Made by a program: the position numbers and the translations under genes
Part shown: in pieces, positions 35,203 to 45,500 of the stretch
How positions within the stretch are numbered: the first letter of the stretch is position 1
How the letters are laid out: each line of letters opens with the position of its first letter
NCBI RefSeq assembly: GCF_026262505.1
Contig: NC_067204.1
Span: 20,987,300-21,051,299, forward strand
Length of the DNA stretch: 64,000 bases
Source: Trichomonas vaginalis G3
Lineage: Eukaryota; Parabasalia; Trichomonadida; Trichomonadidae
Direction: 5' to 3'
Notes under the pieces: model-generated
Seen by the model: only the letters and a program-made list of their open reading frames with translations
Told to the model about the DNA's origin: nothing
Database searches by the model: none

Positions 35203-36162
35203 ATGACGAATTCAAACAAGGACCCCTATGTTTCTAAGGCAACAAAGAAAGCACTCATGATAAAAATCTTTAGTTCAACACCAAATGCTTGGTTTATGGA
35301 TATCTTGGAAAACATTCCGAGGTATAGAGAAGATGGACCACCATACTGGCTAATATTTGTCGGTCAAAACACAAGATACTGTGAAGCCATACCATTATGG
35401 TCCAAAAATATTTTAGATGTGAAAACTGCTTTGACAATATTCGTTGACAAATACCATCCAACAAAACTGACATCTGACTGTGAAAGTTCTTTCAAATCAG
35501 ATGATATTAAAAACTATCTGCGTTCAAAAAATGTAAACCAATATTTCATTGTCGACCAAAACCATTCTGCTCTTGGTGTCATTGACAGTTGTATAAAAAT
35601 CTTAAGAGACTTAAACCAACCACAAGGTGGTGAGGTAGATGAAATGTCATATGACGACAAATATAGACACTTCTCCATGGCAAAGATGAGACAAGTTTTA
35701 AATATTTTACAATAGCCGTAAACAAAAAGGTTTGGGAAACCACTCCCCCGAAGAAATGAAAAACAACCCTGACTTAGAGAAAGACTATATATTTAATAAT
35801 TTAGTCAAAAGAGACAAACAAGAAAGAATGCCGGGCTTCAAACTTCAGAAAGGCGACAAAGTAAAAATAGAAATACCTAAACGCGACCCATATGAAAATA
35901 CTATTGACTATGACAACAATGGGAACCCGACAGGTACTCACATTCGTGTTCGTAAAAATAGAAGAAAGTATACAAGGAATATTATGAAGTTTTAGGCAAA
36001 CATGGCAAAATGTACAGACTGCAAGCAGAAGATAAAACGACTATTGTCAGACCTCGTTTCAAACTTGTCAAAGTTCAAGGTGGTATACTTTCAAAGACAG
36101 TTCCTAACAAATATAAGACAACTCCTGACGAATATGCTAAAGAAGTTGAAAATGACGACTAA
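35203..36162 (+). pseudogene. Polinton-type rve integrase
   Basis: The integrase core is readable: NAWFMDILENIP (first catalytic Asp), PYWLIFVGQNTRYCEAIPLW (typical of rve domains), TSDCESSFKSDD (second Asp), and an acidic residue 35 positions on in HSALGVIDS. The spacing is that of the D,D35 family. The C-terminal part (KLQKGDKVKIEIPKRDPYEN; IVRPRFKLVKVQGG) fits the basic SH3-like tail of retroviral and Polinton integrases. It would insert the element's ends into host DNA. The copy is broken. Its stop overlaps the convergent fibre stop. Confidence 0.85.
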
Positions 36163-37570
36163 GCATTTCTATACCATGCGTAAACTGTCATGTAAGGTGG
36201 CATGTAGTCTTTACTTTGTCCCGTTGTTTGCGTATATCCTGAAACGCGATGTGTATGGTTTCCATCTCCCTGAGTGTTACCCCAGAAACAATTTATAGCA
36301 AACTGAACGTTGTCTTTAACATCATATCCTTTACCTTTTTTCATTGCTGACCAATCCCAAAATTTATGCTTATGCCAACCTGCTTGAGATGTACTTAAAT
36401 CTATGTAGTGACTGTGTGCAGGTAAATTTTCACCTGAAATCGTTTTACTTCCACCTGTTTCCTTTGAAGAGTTTGCACAATACAAAAACCTGTCGACTAT
36501 TTGAGTCCAAGTTCCAAAACCAAGTACTACTTCTGGTCTGGTAGAGTTCATTGACGTATAAATAGAGCCTATAGGATATAATGTTTGAAGTATTTCTGTC
36601 TTTAATGTTTGAAGCTCTTTTTTGTCTGCTTTCTTGTCATATAAATCTTGAGCAGTGAATTTAATATTATGTTCATCCTTCATGACATAAACATCTTTAC
36701 ATCTAATGTTTCTCATCGTCGTTATGTCGTCATCCGATGTTAAACCTTGTGGAAAGTTAGGAGGTTTACAATATAATGCATCCCCACCAGTTTCTTCAAC
36801 CGTTCCTTCAATACTTTCTATAGCAACAGTTGTAAAACTTGTATGTGTATGAGTCTTATTTGCTTTCTTCTCTAACTCATCGTTAACATAAGTTTTATCT
36901 GCTTTAAGGTCTAAACATCCTGAAACCCATCCTGTATCGGCTTTAGTTTTTTAAAAATCTTCGATGTCCGTTCATGGTACCAGTCAACCCTTTCTATAAT
37001 TTCTTTATCTTTTTCATCCACATATTCCTTATCCGCCTTCTTCACTAACACACTAGCCATAAGTCCCTTATCTACCTTATTTTCAAGGCTAACGTTTAAG
37101 TCTGTTATTTCAGATATAGAATGTGTATGAGTCTTTTTAGAATATTCGTTTTCAGCTCTTGTCACTTCACTTGACATTTTATTGTCAACATATGTTTTGT
37201 CTGCTAGTTCAGGATGAGTATGTTCTTTTGTTGCATAAGCATTGTTAGCTCTTTCTTCTTCTTTTGCTATTGCATCGTCTACATATTCTTTGTCAGCTTT
37301 GTTGTCAATATCTGCTTTCAAAAGAAGTTCAGATATAGGTTTCTCGTTTAAAGTTCCTTTTGTTGGATTTATACAGACAGTATGGTTCTTATTGTCTTGA
37401 AACAGAAACTCATCTGTCATTGGGTTTAATGTCAGTTTTAAGTTTCCTTCTTTCAATGACTCAGATATCTTAGAATAGTTTGAAAAGTTTGTTGTGTTTT
37501 TATTTAGAGCTTGTATAATGAGTTGTCGGTTGTGTTGTATTTCTCTCATAGACGCTGTTTCATTTGACAT
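36159..37570 (-). pseudogene. Phage-type tail-fibre / receptor-binding protein, element B copy
   Basis: Homologue of the whole gene at 6232-7545. The N-terminal attachment region and KADKEYVD repeats are close to A. The shaft between the repeats and the tip region differs, whereas the tip (YPIGSIYTSMNSTRPE, GENLPAHSHY, NHTHRVSG, PPYMTVYAWYR) is nearly the same except for a few loop residues. The copy is broken. A changing shaft with conserved ends is familiar from phage fibre exchange. Confidence 0.75.
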
Positions 37571-37588
37571 TTTTATTCTAGATAAAAT
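37571..37588. promoter_or_regulatory. 18-bp palindromic divergent promoter centred on TCTAGA
   Basis: The gap between the fibre ATG and the jelly-roll-like gene ATG is TTTTATTCTAGATAAAAT, a near-perfect palindrome. It is identical in A and in fragment C. Confidence 0.65.
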
Positions 37589-38435
37589 ATGCTTCCAATA
37601 GAAAAAGAAAATTCAAGAGTTGCTACAACTAAACCATTAGATGAACTTTTTCTAATGTCGGTCAAAAGTTTGAGACAGAGACCGTAAAGCATGAAGGCTA
37701 TCGTTTTGACTACCCATTAAGATGGCTAAGAGACCCATCTGTCACAAAAGCTATTGGCTTTCGTAGAATGAAGTTTGTGTCTGTAGAAGATAAAAGTTTT
37801 CCATTTATTGTAAGGTTTCATATAGATTATATATCTGAAGGGAAACGAAAAATGTGGGAAGAAATTGAGCTAATACAAGTTGACCTTTCATCTTCTCTAC
37901 AGACTGCGTTAAAAATATAGAAGATAAAATAAATTCATGTTATGCAAAATATGCTGATGAATATGCAAATACCGAGAGCACACTTTATGTGAGAATTGTA
38001 TATGACAAACAAAATTCACAAGTGTCATTTCAAATCTACGAAGACAATCCAAAGAAAGACGAACAAATATATACAGAATTCACTGCAATGTCATGGTATT
38101 ATTTGCAAAGAATGTTAAATCAGAAAGTCGAACTTCCTTTAGCAAATATTTACAGTCGATATGCAAGAGATGAACCATATTTATTTAAAGATGTTTTCGA
38201 CCCAGCTGCTATTATTGTTCATGCTTCATTTTCTGGCGCCCAAAACTCTTTCTTATGCTTGGCAAATGATTTTTACGAAAAACCTACAAAGTTATACGAA
38301 CCACCAAGTGGAAGTATTTCAGACTTTCAAGTATGGTTTACTACAGATGGAAGAAAAAGAATAATTCCATTATACCATGCGTTTTACTTAGAACTTAGTT
38401 TCATATACAACTACTATCGAACGGTAAAAATATAA
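37589..38435 (+). pseudogene. Jelly-roll-like virion protein, paralogue 2 (element B)
   Basis: The N-terminal and C-terminal parts are close to 11716-12564, but the middle third (SEGKRKMWEEIELIQVDLSS and around KKDEQIYTEFTAMSWYY) differs strongly from A and C. The protein is mosaic between elements, with conserved ends and an exchanged middle. The copy is broken. Role as for the fragment C copy. Confidence 0.65.
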
Positions 38436-38439
38436 TTTT

Positions 38440-38682
38440 TTAATACGGTTGAGGTGTTGGATTTGGTTGCCAACTAGACTGTGGTGCAGGTTCAGGCTGT
38501 TGTATAACAGGAGCTTGTTCTTCTGGTTCAGGGTCTTTAGGTATAATACCAACAAACTGACCTACTCTTTTACCAATATTTTTGACTCCGTTCCAAATTC
38601 CTCTTCCTACGGTTTTTATTCCATTCCATATACCTCTTCCAACATTTCGAAAGAAGTTTCCAATACTACTGAAGAAACCCAT
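38440..38682 (-). CDS. 80-residue amphipathic Gly/Trp peptide protein
   Basis: Intact frame. The N-terminal 48 residues are a basic amphipathic region: MGFFSSIGNFFRNVGRG, then two tandem copies of VGRGIWNG(I/V)K and KNIGKRVGQFVG. The rest is a Pro/Gln/Glu-rich tail. Duplicated Gly-Ile-Trp-Asn-Gly units with periodic Lys/Arg resemble membrane-lytic amphipathic helices, as in adenovirus protein VI or antimicrobial-type peptides. I infer a capsid-internal membrane-penetration protein. Conserved N-terminus in A and C. Confidence 0.65.
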   Translation of the reverse strand: MGFFSSIGNFFRNVGRGIWNGIKTVGRGIWNGVKNIGKRVGQFVGIIPKDPEPEEQAPVIQQPEPAPQSSWQPNPTPQPY

Positions 38683-38700
38683 TTTACTATATGTAAAAAT

Positions 38701-39063
38701 CTAATGTCCGCCTAGTCTCTTACGTTTCCTGTTGAGTTCCATTGCATTCTTTAACTGGAGCTCATACATTCTATTTCTCCTCTGGTAGAAAACATATTCT
38801 GGGTCAACTCCTGTGTTCGCGTCATCTGCATAGAGTTGTTTATATCCCACTTCAGGGTTTGTATAAAACTCTTTCCATCTCATATTTGCATACCATGGTG
38901 GTAAGCCTAACGCAGCGTCATTTGACATGGCAGTTTGCATTTGTACATCTGTTGGCACTTGACCATAGTTTGCCATTGCAGTTTGTATTCTAACTTCATT
39001 TGGAATATTCTCTGGGTTTGGTTGTCCAGGTTGCTGTGCATTCGCTAAGTTCTGTGCGTCCAT
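38701..39063 (-). CDS. 120-residue element protein (element B copy)
   Basis: Protein sequence apparently the same as 8681-9043 despite silent base differences. That pattern suggests selection on the protein. Basic end RKRKRLGGH; no family recognised. Confidence 0.7.
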   Translation of the reverse strand: MDAQNLANAQQPGQPNPENIPNEVRIQTAMANYGQVPTDVQMQTAMSNDAALGLPPWYANMRWKEFYTNPEVGYKQLYADDANTGVDPEYVFYQRRNRMYELQLKNAMELNRKRKRLGGH

Positions 39064-39086
39064 TTAATATTAGATAAAAATATCTC

Positions 39087-39218
39087 TTACGAGTACATAT
39101 ACTGAACATTTGCAGGCATTGGTTCATCTTCATATTCTCTATATCTTTCTGCCACGTCAAATAAGTAAATGACACAATGGAAAAAACCTAAAACAAGTAG
39201 TCCTATTTCAAACCACAT
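39087..39218 (-). CDS. 43-residue single-pass membrane microprotein (element B copy)
   Basis: Same length and sequence type as 9067-9198: an N-terminal transmembrane segment MWFEIGLLVLGFFHCVIYLF and a charged tail. It is retained although this element keeps the neighbouring methyltransferase gene only as a remnant, so its upkeep does not depend on that gene. Confidence 0.65.
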   Translation of the reverse strand: MWFEIGLLVLGFFHCVIYLFDVAERYREYEDEPMPANVQYMYS

Positions 39219-39289
39219 TTACTTACTAGTAAAATTTCTTTATTGTGACACTTTCTCCAGTTTATAGGACCTCTCTCATATTCTATCTT

Positions 39290-40700
39290 GTCATGATTTC
39301 ATCGTAAATGTTTTGTCAAGACTTCTTCGTAAATGTTTTGTCAAGACTTCATCGTAATGAGTGTAAAGGACCCAAAAATATAATTTATGTTAGAATGTTA
39401 GATCTAACATGTTTTCTAACATGTTTTCTAACATGGTCTAAAACTCTTGAATTTTCATGATTTCATCGTATATGTTTTGTCAAGACTTCTTCGTATATGT
39501 TTTTGTCAAGGTTTCATCGTACATGTTTTGTCAAGGTTTCATCGTAAATGTTTTGTCATGACTTCTTCGTAAATGTTTTGTCAAAACTTCATCGTAAATG
39601 TTTTGTCAAGACTTTCTTGTCTATGTTTTGTCAAACTTCATCGTAAAGACTTTGTTGAGACTTTGTCAAACTTCATCGTAAATGTTTTGTCAAGACTTTC
39701 TTGTCTATGTTTTGTCAAGACTTTCTTGTCTATGTTTTGTCAAGACTTCATCGTACATGTTTTGTCAAGACTTCTTCGTAAATGTTTTGTCAAGACTTCT
39801 TCGTCAATGTTTTGTTGAGATTTCTTCGTCAATGAGTGTAAAGGACCAAAAAATAATGTTTATGTTAGAATGTTAGATCTAACATGTTTTCTAACATGTT
39901 TTCTAACATGGTCTAAAACTCTTGAATTTTCATGATTTCATCGTATATGTTTTGTCGAAACTTCTTCTTCGTACATGTTTTGTCAAGACTTCTTCGTACA
40001 TGTTTTGTCAAAACTTTCTTGTCTATATTTTGTCAAACTTCATCGTAAAGACTTTGTTGAGACTTTGTCAAACTTCATCGTAAATGTTTTGTCAAGACTT
40101 TCTTGTCTATGTTTTGTCAAGACTTTCTTGTCTAATTTCTCATGAACTTTCTTGTCTATGTTTTGTCAAAACTTTCTTGTCTATGTTTTGTCAAAACTTT
40201 ATTGTCTATGTTTTGTCGAAACATTTACGATGAAATCATGAAAATTCATGAAAATTCAAGAGTTTTAGACCATGTTAGAAAACATGTTAGAAAACATGTT
40301 AGATCTAACATTCTAACATAAATTATATTTTTGGGTCCTTTACGCTCATTACGAAGAAGTTTGACAAAAACATTTACGAAGAAGTTTCGACAAAACATTT
40401 ACGATGAAATCATGACAAAACATTTACGAAGAAGTTTCGACAAAACATTTACGAAGAAGTTTCGACAAAACATTTACGATGAAATCATGACAAAACATTT
40501 ACGAAGAAGTCTTGACAAAACATTTACGAAGAAGTCTTGACAAAACATTTACGAAGAAGTCTTGACAAAACATTTACGATGAAATCATGAGTTTTCTACG
40601 ATGTTAGAAAACATGTTAGAAAACGTGTTAGATCTAACATTCTAACATAAATTATATTTTTGGGTCATTTACGCTCATTACGATGAAATCATGACAAAAC
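39290..40700. repeat. Right subterminal repeat region with four T-dialect modules
   Basis: About 1.4 kb of degenerate 23-25 bp units in both orientations. They read TTCATCGTAAATGTTTTGTC on the left side and GACAAAACATTTACGAAGAA on the right side, so the region itself is a broad inverted repeat that flips near 40210. Four T-dialect modules lie at 39373-39440, 39848-39918, 40261-40332 and 40591-40662, the first two reversed relative to the last two. No gene. In element A a methyltransferase gene occupies the corresponding place. Confidence 0.8.
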
Positions 40701-40848
40701 ATTTACGATGAAATCATGACAAAAAAGTCAACGGCTGGTCGGCTGGGGTTCGGTCCTCCTCTTGGGTCTTGGGAAAAATTCTTAGGGCTAGAAGGCACGA
40801 AGTGCCTGGAAGCCCCACTTCCTTTTTTTTTTTTTTTTTTTTTTTTTA
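40701..40848. repeat. Right terminal inverted repeat of element B
   Basis: Contains GTCAACGGCTGGTCGGCTGG and CCTCCTCTTGGGTCTTGGG (complements of the left end), the terminal hairpin (about 40784-40815), CACTTCC and a run of 26 T. It is shorter than the left repeat because the A-type segment and the second small hairpin are absent here. Confidence 0.85.
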
Positions 40849-40910
40849 ATTTTTGCTCCACTTCTAGTATAGTACAATGGTTAGGAAACATCCTAGAAAA
40901 ACTTGTTTTG

Positions 40911-42160
40911 TAATAAACAGAAATTCATCAAAAGTGACAGCTCTCAATTTTTTGACATTTGTAAATTCTAAATTGAATGAGAAAAATGAAATAATACTAA
41001 GCATAATACAATATTCTAGATTTAATTATAATTAGGAAAAAGTTAGTTTTGAGAGTACTTTTCATAGGCATATAGAATGAAATCTTCTGAAAAATAATAT
41101 CACATAAACTCATATTATTTTCTAATATATAACTATTTTATATAAAATCAAATTCAATGATCTTAAAAGCGAAGGATAAACCTCAAAATTTACGAATATA
41201 ATGAGTGGGAATATAATGCTTATCTATCATAAACCATATGAAATATCAATTTTTGCTTTACGCCTAATTTTTGACGACAATTAGCAAAAAATGTTAAATG
41301 TTAACACTCAGTCCATTTGAATATGAAAAATAAAATTGACTTTGATTAAATGTTTTTATTTATCATGCAATTCTTCTTGCGACCAAAGATTTGAATAAAA
41401 GTTCAAAAAATAAGATAGCTTAAAAAATAATATACGGTAGTGTTTACTAATAGATGAATAGTATATAAATTCTATTAAAATGGATTTGATCCAAAAAATA
41501 TAAAACCAAAAATAATTGTTATAATTTAAATGAAGAAGTAATTTAAAACGATTTTATTTATGATCAAATTTTATATATTTTTTTTGGATCAAATCCATTT
41601 TAATAGAATTTATATACTATTCATCTATTAGTAAACACTACCGTATATTATTTTTTAAGCTATCTTATTTTTTGAACTTTTATTCAAATCTTTGGTCGCA
41701 AGAAGAATTGCATGATAAATAAAAACATTTAATCAAAGTCAATTTTATTTTTCATATTCAAATGGACTGAGTGTTAACATTTAACATTTTTGCTAATTGT
41801 CGTCAAAAATTAGGCGTAAAGCAAAAATTGATATTTCATATGGTTTTATGATAGATAAGCATTATATTCCCACTCATTATATTCGTAAATTTTGAGGTTT
41901 ATCCTTCGCTTTTAAGATCATTGAATTTGATTTTTATATAAAATAGTTATATATTAGAAAATAATATGAGTTTATGTGATATTATTTTTCAGAAGATTTT
42001 GTGTTCTTCTTCAAAATTTTATTTTTTTATGAAAAAGAATCTTTACAAAATATACATTTTCTTTAATTAATATTTAAAAACGTGCTCTATCAAAAGTTCC
42101 AAAAATTGAATATTTTAGCTTTTCTGAGGTGCCACTTTTGATGAATTTCTGTTTACAACA
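40911..42160. mobile_element. Non-autonomous fold-back DNA transposon, copy 2 (full arms)
   Basis: Short terminal inverted repeats (TAATAAACAGAAATTCATC... and its complement ending CTGTTTACAACA) enclose two near-perfect inverted arms of ~417 bp (41082-41498 and 41579-41997) around an ~80-bp centre. There is no transposase gene. GTTTTG flanks both sides (40905-40910, 42161-42166), a possible 6-bp target duplication. The orientation is opposite to copy 1 (10395-11239). Copy 1 lacks the inner part of the arms. Confidence 0.82.
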
Positions 42161-42558
42161 GTTTTGAGGTTCATTTGCCGAACGTAAAACTTTTTTTGAA
42201 AATCTAAATTATCAGAAAAATATATATGATATTTTATGCTTTTTAAAACAGACAATACATAAAGAGTAATAACCATTTAGTGTTATATAAAATATTTAGC
42301 TTTTTAAATTATTAAATTTTAATTCGTTAAATTTTGTTCAATTTTAGCATCTCATTTAGACTATAATTTCATAACACGGTGTTTCTTAATCAAATTGCAT
42401 CTAAATTAATGAGAAAAATTTTGAAATTTGAAAATTCAGTATCTAATTCAAATATCTATCTAATAGCATTTCTACAATCGCAGTAATTATGAGATTTCAG
42501 GTTCAGTTGGTTAGTGAAATTAAATTAAATATATAGTATAGTGGCAAATCTGTAATAA
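42161..42558. other. AT-rich spacer before the satellite
   Basis: Non-coding AT-rich DNA between the fold-back element and the first satellite unit. No feature recognised. Confidence 0.55.
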
Positions 42559-45500
42559 TGATTGCGAGAATAAGACCGACAAGACTTTCTTGGCCGATCT
42601 TATGATCGAAATACAGTCATTTCTGGTACACTGTCAGTGCAGTGTATCAGAATTGACTGAATCTCTCGCAATCACATTCTGATTGCGAGAATAAGACCGA
42701 CAAGACTTTCTTGGCCGATCTTATGATCGAAATACAGTCATTTCTGGTACACTGTCAGTGCAGTGTATCAGAATTGACTGAATCTCTCGCACTCACATTC
42801 TGATTGCGAGAATAAGACCGACAAGACTTTCTTGGCCGATCTTATGATCGAAATACAGTCATTTCTGGTACACTGTCAGTGCAGTGTATCAGAATTGACT
42901 GAATCTCTCGCACTCACATTCTGATTGCGAGAATAAGACCGACAAGACTTTCTTGGCCGATCTTATGATCGAAATACAGTCATTTCTGGTACACTGTCAG
43001 TGCAGTGTATCAGAATTGACTGAATCTCTCGCACTCACATTCTGATTGCGAGAATAAGATCGACACTATAGTGCAATTGAGTCTAATTGTGTCTGTTTTG
43101 TCATTTCTGGTACACTGTCAGTGCAGTGTATCAGAATTGACTGAATCTCTCGCACTCACATTCTGATTGCGAGAATAAGATCGACACTATAGTGCAATTG
43201 AGTCTATTGTGTCTGTTTCTGTCATTTCTGGTACACTGTCAGTGCAGTGTATCAGAATTGACTGAATCTCTCGCACTCACATTCTGATTGCGAGAATAAG
43301 ACGACAAGACTTTCTTGGCCGATCTATGATCGAAATACAGTCATTTCTGGTACACTGTCAGTGCAGTGTATCAGAATTGACTGAATCTCTCGCACTCACA
43401 TTCTGATTGCGAGAATAAGATCGACACTTAGTGCAATTGATCTATTGTGTCTGTTTCTGTCATTTCTGGTACACTGTCAGTGCAGTGTATCAGAATTGAC
43501 TGAATCTCTCGCACTCACATTCTGATTGCGAGAATAAGACGACACTTTCTTGGCCGATCTTATGATCTACAGTCATTTCTGGTACACTGTCAGTGCAGTG
43601 TATCAGAATTGACTGAATCTCTCGCACTCACATTCTGATTGCGAGAATAAGATCGACACTATAGTGCAATTGAGTCTATTGTGTCTGTTTCTGTCATTTC
43701 TGGTACACTGTCAGTGCAGTGTATCAGAATTGACTGAATCTCTCGCACTCACATTCTGATTGCGAGAATAAGATCGACACTATAGTGCAATTGAGTCTAT
43801 TGTGTCTGTTTCTGTCATTTCTGGTACACTGTCAGTGCAGTGTATCAGAATTGACTGAATCTCTCGCACTCACATTCTGATTGCGAGAATAAGATCGACA
43901 CTATAGTGCAATTGAGTCTATTGTGTCTGTTTCTGTCATTTCTGGTACACTGTCAGTGCAGTGTATCAGAATTGACTGAATCTCTCGCAATCACATTCTG
44001 ATTGCGAGAATAAGACGACAAGACTTTCTTGGCCGATCTTATGATCGAAATACAGTCATTTCTGGTACACTGTCAGTGCAGTGTATCAGAATTGACTGAA
44101 TCTCTCGCACTCACATTCTGATTGCGAGAATAAGACGACAAGACTTTCTTGGCCGATCTTATGATCGAAATACAGTCATTTCTGGTACACTGTCAGTGCA
44201 GTGTATCAGAATTGACTGAATCTCTCGCACTCACATTCTGATTGCGAGAATAAGACGACAAGACTTTCTTGGCCGATCTTATGATCGAAATACAGTCATT
44301 TCTGGTACACTGTCAGTGCAGTGTATCAGAATTGACTGAATCTCTCGCACTCACATTCTGATTGCGAGAATAAGACGACAAGACTTTCTTGGCCGATCTT
44401 ATGATCGAAATACAGTCATTTCTGGTACACTGTCAGTGCAGTGTATCAGAATTGACTGAATCTCTCGCACTCACATTCTGATTGCGAGAATAAGACGACA
44501 AGACTTTCTTGGCCGATCTTATGATCGAAATACAGTCATTTCTGGTACACTGTCAGTGCAGTGTATCAGAATTGACTGAATCTCTCGCACTCACATTCTG
44601 ATTGCGAGAATAAGATCGACACTATAGTGCAATTGAGTCTATTGTGTCTGTTTCTGTCATTTCTGGTACACTGTCAGTGCAGTGTATCAGAATTGACTGA
44701 ATCTCTCGCAATCACATTCTGATTGCGAGAATAAGACGACAAGACTTTCTTGGCCGATCTTATGATCGAAATACAGTCATTTCTGGTACACTGTCAGTGC
44801 AGTGTATCAGAATTGACTGAATCTCTCGCACTCACATTCTGATTGCGAGAATAAGACGACAAGACTTTCTTGGCCGATCTTATGATCGAAATACAGTCAT
44901 TTCTGGTACACTGTCAGTGCAGTGTATCAGAATTGACTGAATCTCTCGCACTCACATTCTGATTGCGAGAATAAGATCGACACTATAGTGCAATTGAGTC
45001 TATTGTGTCTGTTTCTGTCATTTCTGGTACACTGTCAGTGCAGTGTATCAGAATTGACTGAATCTCTCGCAATCACATTCTGATTGCGAGAATAAGACCG
45101 ACAAGACTTTCTTGGCCGATCTTATGATCGAAATACAGTCATTTCTGGTACACTGTCAGTGCAGTGTATCAGAATTGACTGAATCTCTCGCACTCACATT
45201 CTGATTGCGAGAATAAGATCGACACTATAGTGCAATTGAGTCTATTGTGTCTGTTTCTGTCATTTCTGGTACACTGTCAGTGCAGTGTATCAGAATTGAC
45301 TGAATCTCTCGCACTCACATTCTGATTGCGAGAATAAGATCGACACTATAGTGCAATTGAGTCTATTGTGTCTGTTTCTGTCATTTCTGGTACACTGTCA
45401 GTGCAGTGTATCAGAATTGACTGAATCTCTCGCACTCACATTCTGATTGCGAGAATAAGATCGACACTATAGTGCAATTGAGTCTATTGTGTCTGTTTCT

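Larger units (their letters stand above)
15543..40848. mobile_element. Polinton/Maverick-type virus-like element B, both ends present (~25.3 kb)
   Basis: It is bounded by inverted terminal repeats that share the terminal hairpin (15577-15607; complement near 40784-40815), an inner GC-richer block (CAAGACCCAAGAGGAGGACC and flanks) and an A-run/T-run at the extreme ends. AATTT at 15538-15542 and 40849-40853 may be the target duplication, though the sequence is simple. Core genes are the double-jelly-roll capsid, A32-like ATPase, rve integrase and SF3 helicase, plus KilA-N regulators, a phage-type fibre and several virion-like proteins. I find no PolB and no adenain-like protease. About 25 genes; roughly half look whole, with about twenty breaks in all. 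The ends are alike and the copy is close to A, so it is young. Confidence 0.88.

Noticed and set aside
35203-36162. LTR retrotransposon or retrovirus origin for the integrase
   Set aside because: No reverse transcriptase, gag or LTRs; it lies among capsid, packaging and fibre genes, as expected for Polintons.
39573-40540. Repeat-derived frames in both directions in the right subterminal region
   Set aside because: Low-complexity translations of the ACATTTACGAAGAAG-type repeats; not genes.
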